A stretch of 64,000 bases of DNA from Cellulomonas wangleii (GCF_018388445.1 NZ_CP074405.1:372001-436000), one strand, 5' to 3'. Positions 34,156-42,108 are shown, counted from the first letter of the stretch. Numbers and translations are program-made. Notes: generated by a model not told the origin, from the letters alone.

Positions 34156-35154
34156 ATGGCACTGCGCGCGTTGTTCATCGGTGGGACCGGCATCATCAGC
34201 ACGGAGGCGGCCCGGCGGGCGGTCGCGGAGGGTGTCGATGTCACCCTGCTGAACCGCGGGCGGTCGACCAAGCGGCCCGTGCCCGACGGGGCCCGGGTGG
34301 TCCACGCCGACGTCCGCGACCCGGAGTCGGTCCGCGCCGCGCTGGGCGACCAGGAGTTCGACGCCGTCGTCGAGTTCACCGCGTTCACCCCGGAGCACGT
34401 CCAGGCGGACCTCGACCTGTTCACCGGCCGCACCGGCCAGTACGTGTTCATCAGCTCCGCGTCGGCGTACCAGACGCCGCCCACGCACCTGCCGGTCGTC
34501 GAGTCGACGCCGCTGCGCAACCCGTTCTGGGAGTACTCCCGCGACAAGATCGCGTGCGAGGACCTCCTGGTCCGCGCGTACCGCGACACGGGCCTCCCGA
34601 TGACGATCGTGCGCCCGTCGCACACCTACGACGCCACGCTCGTGCCGATGGACGGCGGCTGGACGGTCGTCGACCGGATGCGCCGCGGCCTGGAGGTCGT
34701 CGTGCCCGGGGACGGGACGTCGCGGTGGACGATCACGCACAGCGCGGACGTCGCGGTCGGGCTGGTCGGGCTGCTGGGTCGCGAGGAGGCGATCGGCGAG
34801 GCGTTCCACATCACCGGCGACGAGGCCCCGTCGTGGGACCAGATCTTCCGCGCGATGGCCGCCGCGGCCGGCGTCGACGAGCCGCGGCTGGTGCACGTCG
34901 CGTCCGACGCGATCGCCGCCGCCGACCCCGAGCTGGGCGCCGGGATCCTCGGCGACAAGGCGCACACGATGCTCTTCGACAACACGAAGATCCGGCGGCT
35001 GGTCCCGCAGTTCTCGCCCCGCATCCCGTTCGCGCAGGGCGCCCGCGAGATCGTCGCGTGGCACGACGCCGACCCCGCGCGCCGGGTGGTCGACCCGCAG
35101 TTCGAGGACCTCACGGAGCGCCTGCTGGAGGCCTACCGCCCGCGCCCCCTGTGA
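34156..35154 (+). CDS. NAD-dependent epimerase/dehydratase family protein
   Basis: The 332-residue protein is an extended SDR: LFIGGTGIISTEAARRA (GxxGxxS) at the N-terminus, Asp/Arg acceptors in LLNRGRSTK, VFISSASAYQ (Ser), and YSRDKIACE carrying the Tyr-x3-Lys pair, with a C-terminal substrate domain. It is similar to nucleoside-diphosphate-sugar epimerases and isoflavone-reductase-like proteins. TATCCT at 34143-34148 ends 7 bases before ATG 34156, so a leaderless transcript is likely. It is divergent from the 270-residue gene. Confidence 0.92.
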   Translation: MALRALFIGGTGIISTEAARRAVAEGVDVTLLNRGRSTKRPVPDGARVVHADVRDPESVRAALGDQEFDAVVEFTAFTPEHVQADLDLFTGRTGQYVFISSASAYQTPPTHLPVVESTPLRNPFWEYSRDKIACEDLLVRAYRDTGLPMTIVRPSHTYDATLVPMDGGWTVVDRMRRGLEVVVPGDGTSRWTITHSADVAVGLVGLLGREEAIGEAFHITGDEAPSWDQIFRAMAAAAGVDEPRLVHVASDAIAAADPELGAGILGDKAHTMLFDNTKIRRLVPQFSPRIPFAQGAREIVAWHDADPARRVVDPQFEDLTERLLEAYRPRPL

Positions 35155-35203
35155 CGGCTCAGCCGCTGGGCTGACGGTCCACGGCGTGGCCGGGGACCAG
35201 CGC

Positions 35204-35242
35204 CCCGTCGACGACGCCCGTCGACGGCGCCCGTCGACGACC
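35204..35242. repeat. three tandem 13-bp repeats
   Basis: cccgtcgacgacg, cccgtcgacggcg and cccgtcgacgacc follow one another in the 196-base gap between the epimerase and the HExxH protein gene. Each holds the GTCGAC palindrome. They may be a low-complexity expansion or regulator sites. Confidence 0.7.
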
Positions 35243-35350
35243 ACGGGGACGGACGCCGACGACGCCCAGATCGTCACAGTTCGCCCTTTCCCAGCTCGGG
35301 CGCACGGTCGATAGTGGGTACGACCGGTGCACCGCGACGTGGGAGGTGCC

Positions 35351-36652
35351 GTGCTGACGTTCGATCTCATCCGTGCGTCCGTCCACCCGGACGGGCCGAT
35401 CGAGGATCACGGCGGCGACGGCCCGATCCCTCGGACCGGCTACGGCGACCTGCGCGTCGCGTACCTCGACGCGCTCGACCTCGTCGAGGGCGGCGTCGAC
35501 GCCCTCGCGGCGGACGTGGCGGCGGAGGACGCGGTCCAGGCGGCGGTCCAGCGCGACCTCGCTCTGGATCCGAACGGCGAGCGGTGGTCATCGAGCTTCG
35601 CCGAGCCGCTCGCGTTCGCGGGTGGGGCACGCCAGGTCGTGCGTCAGCTCGAGATCTGCAGCGCCGCCGTCGCGGAGTCGGCCGCCCGGACACCCGCCGA
35701 CATCCCGCGCTTCGTCTGCGGGCTGTGGCCGGATCCTGTCCCCGCCGCGCGGTCGTTCGCTGCCGGGGACGGTGTCGTCGTGCTCGTGAACACCGGGCTT
35801 CTGGCCGCGCTGAGGATCGTCGTGCAGACGGCCGCCTCCAGCATCCGTACGCTCACGGGGCTGCCCGACCGGTGGGTGGACGGTGACCTCCCGCTCGGCT
35901 ACCAGTACGGCGCGATGAGCGACCTCCTCGAGCGCTGCCGGGAACGCCGCGACCTTCGCGCCGAGCCGATCCAGGTTTCGATCCACACCGGCCGCGCCGA
36001 CCTCTTCCGCCGACACGCCATGCTCTCGGCGTACTGCCAGGTGATCGCGCACGAGCTCGGGCACTGGGCGCGGCGGCGGCCCGGACCTGACGACACGTGG
36101 CTCGACGACAACCCGGCGTTCCAGCGCGCGGCACGGGTCACCAGGGCGGACCAGTGGGCCGCGCCGATCGACGAGGTCGACGAGGTCGCCACGTCGAACA
36201 GCGAGAACCACGCCGACGCGGTCGCGTGCGAGATCCAGACGCGTCCGCCGCTCGGACCGGGGTACCCGTCACCGAGCCAGGTGATCGGTGCGATGGCGCC
36301 GTGGGCGCTGCACTCCGGTCTGTGGTGGGCGGAAGCCGCGCACACGGAGGATCACCTCGGATGGACGCACCCCTACCCGGAGCTGCGGCTGGGGCTGACC
36401 GGGCTGCGGCTCGGGCAGCCTGCTTCCGAGCTCGCGAACCTGCGCGCGTCGCGTCCTCGCCCCGTGGCATCCGATCCACCCGCACGCGGAACGCCCGCTG
36501 ACATGGCCATGAAGTTCCAGGTCTGGTGCGAGGCGATGCTCGACATCGCAAGGAATCGGGAGATCGCGCTCGAGCGGGGCCTCGAGCACCGCACGTCGAC
36601 GCTGGACCGCTTCGCGATCGAGCTGCGCCGCGGACTCGGCGAGCTGTCATGA
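35351..36652 (+). CDS. HExxH zinc metallopeptidase-like protein
   Basis: The 433-residue protein (GTG 35351, with gggagg at 35341-35346) contains VIAHELGHWARR, an HExxH zinc motif, and about 40 residues later SNSENHADAVACEIQ, where an acidic residue could be the third ligand as in gluzincin (ExxAD-like) peptidases. There is no signal peptide, so a cytoplasmic role is expected. The overall family is not recognised. Its stop overlaps the start of a small Cys-rich protein gene, so at least three genes are co-translated. GTG 35327 is an alternative start. Confidence 0.8.
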   Translation: MLTFDLIRASVHPDGPIEDHGGDGPIPRTGYGDLRVAYLDALDLVEGGVDALAADVAAEDAVQAAVQRDLALDPNGERWSSSFAEPLAFAGGARQVVRQLEICSAAVAESAARTPADIPRFVCGLWPDPVPAARSFAAGDGVVVLVNTGLLAALRIVVQTAASSIRTLTGLPDRWVDGDLPLGYQYGAMSDLLERCRERRDLRAEPIQVSIHTGRADLFRRHAMLSAYCQVIAHELGHWARRRPGPDDTWLDDNPAFQRAARVTRADQWAAPIDEVDEVATSNSENHADAVACEIQTRPPLGPGYPSPSQVIGAMAPWALHSGLWWAEAAHTEDHLGWTHPYPELRLGLTGLRLGQPASELANLRASRPRPVASDPPARGTPADMAMKFQVWCEAMLDIARNREIALERGLEHRTSTLDRFAIELRRGLGELS

Positions 36653-36948
36653 GCGACGCCGGGCGGAAGTGGGGGCCGATCGGTGTGGACGAGTGGGTCG
36701 CGGGAGCGTCGGCCCTGGAGCTCCGGCTGCAGGGGCAGCGGGTCCTGCTCGTGGGGCCGTGCCCGGGCTGCGGGCACCAGATCGACCGGGACATCACGGC
36801 GGCGGCCGGTGTCGGCCTCGTCAAGGGCTCCGCACCGGAGCGGGTGTCGGTCGCCTGCAACTGCGGCCGGCACCACGCAGGCCGAGCGGCTGATGCCCGT
36901 CCCGCAGGCTGCGGGGCCGCCGGCGCCATCCGGCTCGAGGCCCGATGA
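36649..36948 (+). CDS. small Cys-rich zinc-ribbon-like protein, 99 aa
   Basis: ATG 36649 overlaps the stop of the metallopeptidase-like gene (ATGA). Residues about 38-80 contain CPGCGHQID and later CNCGRHH, a Cys-x2-Cys and Cys-x-Cys arrangement with His residues, suggesting a zinc-ribbon or other metal site. A GC-rich, Ala/Gly tail follows. I do not recognise the family. It is sandwiched between the HExxH gene and a 2-TM gene in a tightly coupled cassette. Confidence 0.7.
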   Translation: MSDAGRKWGPIGVDEWVAGASALELRLQGQRVLLVGPCPGCGHQIDRDITAAAGVGLVKGSAPERVSVACNCGRHHAGRAADARPAGCGAAGAIRLEAR

Positions 36949-37433
36949 GCACCACGCCGCCTCGAGATGACGGGCGCGGGCCGGCCGACGGGCTGCGCGT
37001 CGTCGGTGTACCGACCGAACCGGGTGACAGCGAGGTCGACGCGTGGGCAGACGCGGCGGTCTCGGAACGGCTGCCGCGTCTGCGCGCGGTCGCCGCGGAG
37101 TGGCAGAAGACGGTGGGCACCGTGGCCGGCCTCCTGGGAGCCGGAACACTCCTCAACGCCGACACGGCGGTGGGGTCCCTCTCACCGGCCGCCCGCAACC
37201 TGTTCGCGCTCGCCGCGGGCATCGCGTTCACGGCCGCCGCCGCGTCCATCGTCCTCGCGAGCCTCGCCGCGCAGCCCCGGATCCAGGAGATCCCACCGGG
37301 GGTCGTCGCGCGCCGAGCGGCCCGGGACGAGGCGTTCGTCTACGCGCGCCGGCGCCTGGTGGCATCCAGGTGGTGCGCGGGGATCGCGCTCGTCGCGCTC
37401 CTCGCCTCGTTCGGGGTGCGGTGGTACGCCTGA
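36945..37433 (+). CDS. membrane protein, third gene of HExxH cassette
   Basis: The 162-residue protein (ATG overlapping the previous stop, ATGA) has a cytoplasmic-looking N-terminus of about 45 residues, then segments around WQKTVGTVAGLLGAGTLL (about 55-72), NLFALAAGIAFTAAAASIVLASL (about 83-105) and CAGIALVALLASFGVRW (about 145-161). The arrangement recalls small 2-TM components of conflict-system cassettes known to accompany effector genes in actinobacteria, but I cannot confirm this. Probably a membrane partner of the HExxH protein. Confidence 0.7.
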   Translation: MSTTPPRDDGRGPADGLRVVGVPTEPGDSEVDAWADAAVSERLPRLRAVAAEWQKTVGTVAGLLGAGTLLNADTAVGSLSPAARNLFALAAGIAFTAAAASIVLASLAAQPRIQEIPPGVVARRAARDEAFVYARRRLVASRWCAGIALVALLASFGVRWYA

Positions 37434-37732
37434 GGTGCGCCCGCCTGCGCGATCCCGCGCCAGGCGACGATCACCACCGGTAGCACGACGACCGCCCAGC
37501 CGTGCACGCGGCGCAGCACGGGCTGCGACCGCCCCGCGCGGTACAGCACGACGTTGACGAGGAGGACGGCCGCCACGCCGACGAGCGCCGCCCACAGGAG
37601 CGCCGTGCCGAGGCCGTCGAACGTGCCGTTCACCCCGTTGGTGGCGTCGTCGAGCAGCAGGACCACGCAGAGGCCGAGCGGCCCGAGGGGGCGCGTGCGC
37701 TCCTCGCCGTCGGCGGACCGGGTGCGGCACAC
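37340..37732 (-). CDS. small membrane protein, 130 aa, uncertain
   Basis: The frame from GTG 37732 (ATG 37816 would be longer) encodes a segment with three hydrophobic stretches: GLCVVLLLDD, TALLWAALVGVAAVLLVNVVLY and VHGWAVVVLPVVIVAWRGI. Its last about 30 residues are antisense to the preceding membrane gene, which is unlikely to be conserved, so the true stop may have been lost or the gene may be decaying. It lies at the edge of the gene-relic scar (37796-38073). I do not recognise the family. Confidence 0.5.
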   Translation of the reverse strand: MCRTRSADGEERTRPLGPLGLCVVLLLDDATNGVNGTFDGLGTALLWAALVGVAAVLLVNVVLYRAGRSQPVLRRVHGWAVVVLPVVIVAWRGIAQAGAPQAYHRTPNEARSATSAIPAHHLDATRRRRA

Positions 37733-37795
37733 CGTAGCGCCAGAGCCCGATCGAGACGGCCTGCGAGACGGCGGTGCAGGCGTCTGCGTCCTCGG

Positions 37796-37908
37796 ATGCA
37801 ACCGCCGACCTTCCACCGTCCGCCCGGCCGGGGGTTCATCGCCTTCTGCGTCACGTTCAACGTCGTCATGACCTGGGTGTTCAACCGGACCGGGCAGAGC
37901 CTGCCGAT
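37796..37908 (+). pseudogene. fragment of a CPBP-like intramembrane protease
   Basis: In this stretch the plus strand reads GFIAFCVTFNVVMTWVFNRTGQSLPMA. It resembles the middle of CPBP-family (Rce1/CAAX-like) membrane proteases, where an aromatic-R/N-x-T-G-S/Q segment follows a helix. Nothing of the rest of the gene remains, and it is joined directly to a piece of a DHFR-like gene. Confidence 0.5.
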
Positions 37909-37911
37909 GGC

Positions 37912-38073
37912 GAGGCGGACCTGATCGACCGGATGCACCTCGTCGTGGTGCCGGTCCTGCTGGGCCGAAGCGAGCGGCTGTGGGACGGTCTGGAGGGTCT
38001 CGACGGGCGCTTCGGCATCGAGGCGACCCCGTCGCCGTCCGGCGTCGTCCACCTGGCCTTCGCGCGTCGCTAG
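37912..38073 (+). pseudogene. 3' fragment of a DHFR-like gene (diverged copy of 28495-28656)
   Basis: The last 54 codons of a DHFR-family gene are recognisable: EADLIDRMHLVVVPVLLGRSERLWD... ending HLAFARR and stop. By eye it is about 90% identical to 28495-28656 at the nucleotide level, with the same length. The 5' two-thirds of the gene are missing. It has no start or ribosome-binding site, so it is a remnant of a duplication or gene exchange. Confidence 0.85.
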
Positions 38074-38093
38074 GTACCCACCGGCCGAGGGTG

Positions 38094-39077
38094 CTAGCCG
38101 GACGCGTCCTGGTCGAGCGGGTGCGCGAGGGCCCGGTCCGCCCACCCGGTCGCTGTCAGCGCCGCGGCGGCACAGCCCGGCTTGCGTCGCGCCTGGTCCT
38201 GCAGCAGGCCCACGAACGAACGGGCGAAGCCCAGCCGCGGGTACGCGGCGACGAGGTTGTCCCTGAAGGTGGTGTCGAACGCCTCCAGGCCGGTCCCGGA
38301 GACGTCCGCGCTGGTCCCCACCTGCAGCAGCCGGCTCTCCACGTCGACGTCGTGCGAGACGTCGCCCCGCATGTGGAGGACGATCACCTCCGCCGCCCGG
38401 TCACGTCGCTCGGCCGGCCAGCCGAGCCCGGCGGTGAGGACGCGCGCCAGGTGCCCGCCCGCCTCCTCGAAGGCGACCGTGTGACTGTCGAACGGCGGCG
38501 TGAGGGCCAGGTCGTGCAGCATCGCCGCGACGAAGAGCAGCTCGCGGTCGAACGCGAGGCCGCGAGCCTGCGCCCAGGCGGCACCGAAGACGTACGACCG
38601 CACGCAGTGGTGGTGGAGCGCGGGGTCCGCGTACTCCGCGCAGACGGTCCACGCCGCGTCCGCCGCCCGCCCGGCGGGAAGGTGCACCCCGGCGACCTCG
38701 ACCGGCATCGCGGAGCCCGTCCGCACGGCGTCGCGGCCCGCGACCCGCGCATCGAGGTCGACCTCCTCGGCGGTCTCCACGACGACGACGGTGAGGTCGG
38801 TGACCGCCCACGTCTGGTGGACCTCGCCCGGTTCCCACAGCACGACCGTGCCGGGGCCGACGGGCTGACGGGGCTCCTCACCGACCTGCACCTCGCCGCG
38901 CCCGTGGACGACCGCGAACAGCTGACGCCGCACCGCGGGGTGGCGTCCGAGGGTCCCCCCGGCCGCGATCCTCGCCAGGTGCACCGACGTGCCACCGGTC
39001 CTCGGCATGAACCGCATGGCGACGCCCACGCTGTCGAACGAAGCAATCTCGTGCTCGGGCAGGTCGAGGAGTCGCAT
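38094..39077 (-). CDS. cupin plus HD-domain protein
   Basis: The 327-residue protein joins a cupin-like N-terminal half (about 20-110, with GGTLGRHPAVRRQLFAVVHGRGEVQV and a WEPGEVHQTW metal-site histidine) to an HD-type C-terminal half (HHHCVRSYVFG ... LLFVAAMLHDLAL, where HD and the preceding His residues would bind metal). HD domains act as phosphohydrolases. The pairing is unusual, and its link to the divergent lasso peptide genes is unproven. ATG 39077; the neighbouring 187-base region contains a palindrome (39214-39232). Confidence 0.75.
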   Translation of the reverse strand: MRLLDLPEHEIASFDSVGVAMRFMPRTGGTSVHLARIAAGGTLGRHPAVRRQLFAVVHGRGEVQVGEEPRQPVGPGTVVLWEPGEVHQTWAVTDLTVVVVETAEEVDLDARVAGRDAVRTGSAMPVEVAGVHLPAGRAADAAWTVCAEYADPALHHHCVRSYVFGAAWAQARGLAFDRELLFVAAMLHDLALTPPFDSHTVAFEEAGGHLARVLTAGLGWPAERRDRAAEVIVLHMRGDVSHDVDVESRLLQVGTSADVSGTGLEAFDTTFRDNLVAAYPRLGFARSFVGLLQDQARRKPGCAAAALTATGWADRALAHPLDQDASG

Positions 39078-39213
39078 GTGCTCATCGTGGCGGGGACCGG
39101 AGCTGCTCGCCTCTCTGCCGTGAATAGCACCAGAGAAGATGCGTGCGCAACCCCACCCACTCCCGGCCGACCGACATTCCGCGGCCCGGTGGGGCGCCAT
39201 AAAGTCGGGATCG

Positions 39214-39232
39214 GCGAACAGCAGGTGTTCGC
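39214..39232. promoter_or_regulatory. operator-like inverted repeat before the lasso genes
   Basis: gcgaaca-gcagg-tgttcgc is a perfect 7-bp inverted repeat with a 5-base spacer, 33 bases before the lasso precursor ATG. A -10-like TAAAGT lies at 39200-39205 and ctacat at 39234-39239. It is the best candidate site for cluster-specific control. Confidence 0.6.
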
Positions 39233-39264
39233 ATCTACATCTCAACCAACGAGAGGAGTGAGCA

Positions 39265-39390
39265 ATGAGCACCTACGCAACCCCGCAGCTCACGCGGATC
39301 GGGTCGTTCAAGTCCGTGACCAAGAGCCTCGGCAAGGCGCCGCACAACGACATCTTCCGGCGTCCCGCGGTCTTCGTCATCTACGTCTGA
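39265..39390 (+). CDS. lasso peptide precursor, 41 aa
   Basis: The 41-residue peptide has leader MSTYATPQLTRIG (Y4-x-x-P7, L9, G13, F15), matching the YxxP leader motif recognised by RRE proteins. Thr19 sits at -2 relative to a cut after Lys20. The 21-residue core then begins Ser21 (S-L-G-K-A-P-H-N) and has Asp29 at core position 9, giving a predicted 9-residue Ser1-Asp9 macrolactam ring. A 12-residue tail rich in Phe, Arg, Val and Ile ends in Tyr-Val. ATG 39265 follows gagaggag at 39251-39258. Cyclase, RRE, peptidase and exporter genes follow. Ser as core residue 1 is unusual. Confidence 0.9.
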   Translation: MSTYATPQLTRIGSFKSVTKSLGKAPHNDIFRRPAVFVIYV

Positions 39391-39412
39391 TGACCTGCTA
39401 GACCGATTGCAG

Positions 39413-39452
39413 GTGCCAGCGCGAATCGTCCTCGTGCGATTCGCGCTGGCAC
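39413..39452 (+). terminator. strong hairpin between lasso precursor and cyclase genes
   Basis: A perfect 16-bp stem (39413-39428 with 39437-39452) and 8-base loop lie 23 bases after the precursor stop. It probably stabilises the precursor mRNA or partly terminates transcription, so that the precursor is made in excess over the enzymes. Confidence 0.8.
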
Positions 39453-39542
39453 TTCGGGTTCACATCGCCCGCGCGCACAGGAGTGCATCGTCGCGCGTGC
39501 GTCGACTTCATCAGGAATTCTTCTCGCAATTTCGGAGGCAGG

Positions 39543-41405
39543 ATGTCCATCGTCGTTCTGCCTGACCGCCCCGTTCCGCCCGACCTGGCAGCCGCTCTCG
39601 CGGCACAGGTCGGCAAGGTGCTCTTCCGTCATCCGTCGGGGAACGCCTGGCTCGTCGGGGACACCGGCGGCCGGCGTGTGGTCAGTGCGCGCGTGCGCGA
39701 CCTCGACGTCGTGGTGACCGGTGACGACGCCCACGGGACGGACGAGCGGTCGCTGCGTTCGTGGCTCGAGGGCGCGACGTCCGTCGACCGGCTCGACGCC
39801 GGACGCCTCACCGAGGGCGACGTCGTCCTGTTCGCCCGCTCGCACGGTCGTATGCGGTCGCAGGCACCGCTGTTCCTGACCAGGTCGCTGTGCTGGACCA
39901 TGGTCGCCGGCGTCCCCGTGATCAGTGACGAGCAGCTGACGCTCCAGCGGCTCGCGGAGCTGCGACCGGACCCGGCGGTCCTCGCGAGCCGGCTCACCGA
40001 CGCCGAGATCTCGCTCCCCGTCGGGCTGCGCAGCATCTGGGCGGGCGTGCACTCGTTGCGCCCGGGCGAGTGGTGGCACTCGCTCGGGTCGGACGCGCCG
40101 CGCGCGGTGCGCTGGTGGAGCCCGCCGGCACCGGACAGGTCCCTCGAGGAGCTCACGGACGTGGCCCGGGACGCCATGCGTGCCGCGCTCGCGACGCGGA
40201 CCGACCACCGACGCGACCTGAGCGCTGACCTGTCCGGCGGGCTCGACTCGACGACCCTGAGCTTCTTCCTCGCGGACAGCGGCCGACCTCCCCACCACAC
40301 CCTGTTCCTCAGCTCGCAGAACGTCGCCAACGGTGACCACGTCTGGGCGGAGCGCGCGGCGTCGGAGCTCGGGACGAACCACCTGGTCCTGCCCTACGAC
40401 TCGGTGCTGCCGCGCCTCGTCGACGCGACGACGGGCACGCTCGTCAACACTCCCGAGGGGCCGAGCATCGCGTCCGTCTCCGCGGCGGCCGTCCCGATGC
40501 TGGAGGACGCCCTGGCGGGTACCGGATCGTCGTTGCACCTGAACGGGCACGCGGGGGACGCCCTCTTCGGCCCGGTCACGACGATCCTGTGGTCGTTGCT
40601 GCGCTCGGGGGCCAAGGGGCGCGTCCGGCAGGTCTGGCGGCAGCGGCTCGCGAACCGGTACCCGGTGGTCGGGACCTTCCGGACGCTGGCGCAACGGGGG
40701 ACGTACGCGGACGACCTCGCCCGGGTCGCGCGTGCCGACTTCGACAGACCGGAGTCGGAGCTCGCGGACTTCTCGCGGTGGGTCGCGATGCCGCGGGTGC
40801 ACCCCGCGCTCACGGGCGTCGCCCGGGACCACCTCCGGGGGCTCGCCGCGCAGGAGATGGCCGAAGGGCGGGAACCGTACTCGCCCGACCGCACGACACA
40901 CCAGATCGTGCAGTACCTGTCGGTCCACGGCGCGGACGTGCGCCGGATCAACCAGGCGCGGACACCCGGCGCGGGCCTCCTCTTCGACAGCCCGTACCTC
41001 GACCGCAGGATCGTCGACGCGTGCCTCGCGCTGAGCATCGACGACCGCGCCCGTCAGTACCCGGTCAAGCCCTTGCTGGCGGCAGCACGCCCGGCAGGGA
41101 TGTCGCTGGACTACTTCACGCGGGCGGACAAGGGCGACTACTCGGCGGAGGTCTTCTCGCACCACCGCGCCGCCGCGCCGATGCTCCGTGAGCTGTTCTC
41201 CTCCGGGTCCGCCCTGGAGGACCTCGGGCTGATCGACCCGGGCCGGATCATGCGTGCGGTCGACGGGTACTCCGTCGACGGCGCGGAGTACCGCGACCTC
41301 GATCAGATCGCATTCACCGAGCGATGGCTCCGGTCGCTCGCGGACCCGCCACCGTCTGGCGCGCGTGCACGTACACGAGAGGGTGAGCTGACATCGTCCG
41401 GCTGA
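39543..41405 (+). CDS. lasso peptide macrolactam synthetase (asparagine synthase-like)
   Basis: The 620-residue protein (ATG 39543, ggagg at 39534-39538) is a class B asparagine-synthase-type enzyme. The N-terminal about 200 residues form a glutaminase-like domain without the catalytic N-terminal Cys. The PP-loop SGGLDST (S231-S236) binds ATP, and the C-terminal half has the DRRIVDACLAL and DKGDYSAEVF segments typical of the synthetase domain. In lasso biosynthesis it adenylates the ring Asp carboxylate and joins it to the core N-terminus. It overlaps the next gene's upstream region by a few bases, so it is coupled to the RRE gene. Confidence 0.95.
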   Translation: MSIVVLPDRPVPPDLAAALAAQVGKVLFRHPSGNAWLVGDTGGRRVVSARVRDLDVVVTGDDAHGTDERSLRSWLEGATSVDRLDAGRLTEGDVVLFARSHGRMRSQAPLFLTRSLCWTMVAGVPVISDEQLTLQRLAELRPDPAVLASRLTDAEISLPVGLRSIWAGVHSLRPGEWWHSLGSDAPRAVRWWSPPAPDRSLEELTDVARDAMRAALATRTDHRRDLSADLSGGLDSTTLSFFLADSGRPPHHTLFLSSQNVANGDHVWAERAASELGTNHLVLPYDSVLPRLVDATTGTLVNTPEGPSIASVSAAAVPMLEDALAGTGSSLHLNGHAGDALFGPVTTILWSLLRSGAKGRVRQVWRQRLANRYPVVGTFRTLAQRGTYADDLARVARADFDRPESELADFSRWVAMPRVHPALTGVARDHLRGLAAQEMAEGREPYSPDRTTHQIVQYLSVHGADVRRINQARTPGAGLLFDSPYLDRRIVDACLALSIDDRARQYPVKPLLAAARPAGMSLDYFTRADKGDYSAEVFSHHRAAAPMLRELFSSGSALEDLGLIDPGRIMRAVDGYSVDGAEYRDLDQIAFTERWLRSLADPPPSGARARTREGELTSSG

Positions 41406-41656
41406 AGGATGGACTCCAGATCGTCGAGGTCGAGGAAGGTCGGGTGCTGCTGGACACGCACAAGGGCGTGTACTGGCACCTCAACGAGGCGGCGATGACG
41501 TTCGTCGACGAGCTGGCCAAGGGGGTCGCCGTCGACGACTACGTGCGCGCGGTGGCCGGGCAGACCGGCACCGACGAGGCACGTGTGCGTGCCGATCACC
41601 TGCAGCTCCTCGCCGAGTTCCGCAAGGCGAAGCTCGTCACGGACGGGCCGGCATGA
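41393..41656 (+). CDS. PqqD-like RRE protein of the lasso system, start uncertain
   Basis: The frame encodes the small winged-helix leader-binding protein (RiPP recognition element): IVEVEEGRVLLDTHKGVYWHLN followed by EAAMTFVDELAKGVAVDDY... to the stop overlapping the peptidase ATG (ATGA). The N-terminal beta strands (IVRLKDGLQIVEVEEG) lie upstream of the first canonical start, GTG 41444. No ATG, GTG or TTG precedes it in frame after the stop at 41384. ATC 41393, 5 bases after gagggtgag, or CTG 41402 would have to be the start. It binds the precursor leader and presents it to the peptidase. Confidence 0.85.
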   Translation: MVRLKDGLQIVEVEEGRVLLDTHKGVYWHLNEAAMTFVDELAKGVAVDDYVRAVAGQTGTDEARVRADHLQLLAEFRKAKLVTDGPA

Positions 41657-42108
41657 GCGCCCCGGTGCTCGCCGAGCTCCGTGAGCGGATCGGATGGCGT
41701 CGGTCGCTCGTGGCGCGGCTCGCGACGGGCCCGGCGTTCGTGCTCGCGGCGCTCCCTCCCGCGGTGATCCGCCGCGTCCTGGTGGCGGTGACCGCGGGCG
41801 CACGGCCGGCGAACGCAGCCGACACCGCACGGTGGCGCACGGACGTCAACAGCGTGAGCCGCCGCTGCGCAGGTCAGGGGTGTCTGCAGCGCTCGATCGC
41901 CGTGGTGCTGCTGGCCCGCCTGCACGGCAGCGCCCCGACCTGGCGCACGGGGTTCCGTCCCGACCCGTTCGTCGCGCACGCGTGGGTCGAGGCGGACGGG
42001 GCGCCGGTCGGCGAACCGCCCGCGGTCGCGCACTTCCACACCGTCCTGACCGTGTCCCCCACGGCTGACGCCGAGCGCAGCCGCCGATCCCCCTCCTGGA
42101 GAGCATGA
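41653..42108 (+). CDS. lasso peptide leader peptidase (transglutaminase-like)
   Basis: The 151-residue protein matches the lasso B2 peptidase: GCLQRSIAVVLLARL carries the catalytic Cys77, and FVAHAWVEADG the His109 with a nearby Asp115. This Cys-His-Asp set of the transglutaminase-like fold cuts the leader after the Thr-x site. Its ATG overlaps the RRE stop, and its own stop overlaps the exporter ATG, so translation runs RRE-peptidase-exporter without a gap. Confidence 0.94.
   Translation: MSAPVLAELRERIGWRRSLVARLATGPAFVLAALPPAVIRRVLVAVTAGARPANAADTARWRTDVNSVSRRCAGQGCLQRSIAVVLLARLHGSAPTWRTGFRPDPFVAHAWVEADGAPVGEPPAVAHFHTVLTVSPTADAERSRRSPSWRA

Noticed and set aside
35204..35242. Tandem 13-mers as a coding repeat
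   Set aside because: They sit in a non-coding gap with no consistent frame or start codon.
39391..39542. Second lasso precursor between the hairpin and cyclase
   Set aside because: No start-to-stop frame with a leader-like YxxP motif or ring acid was found here.
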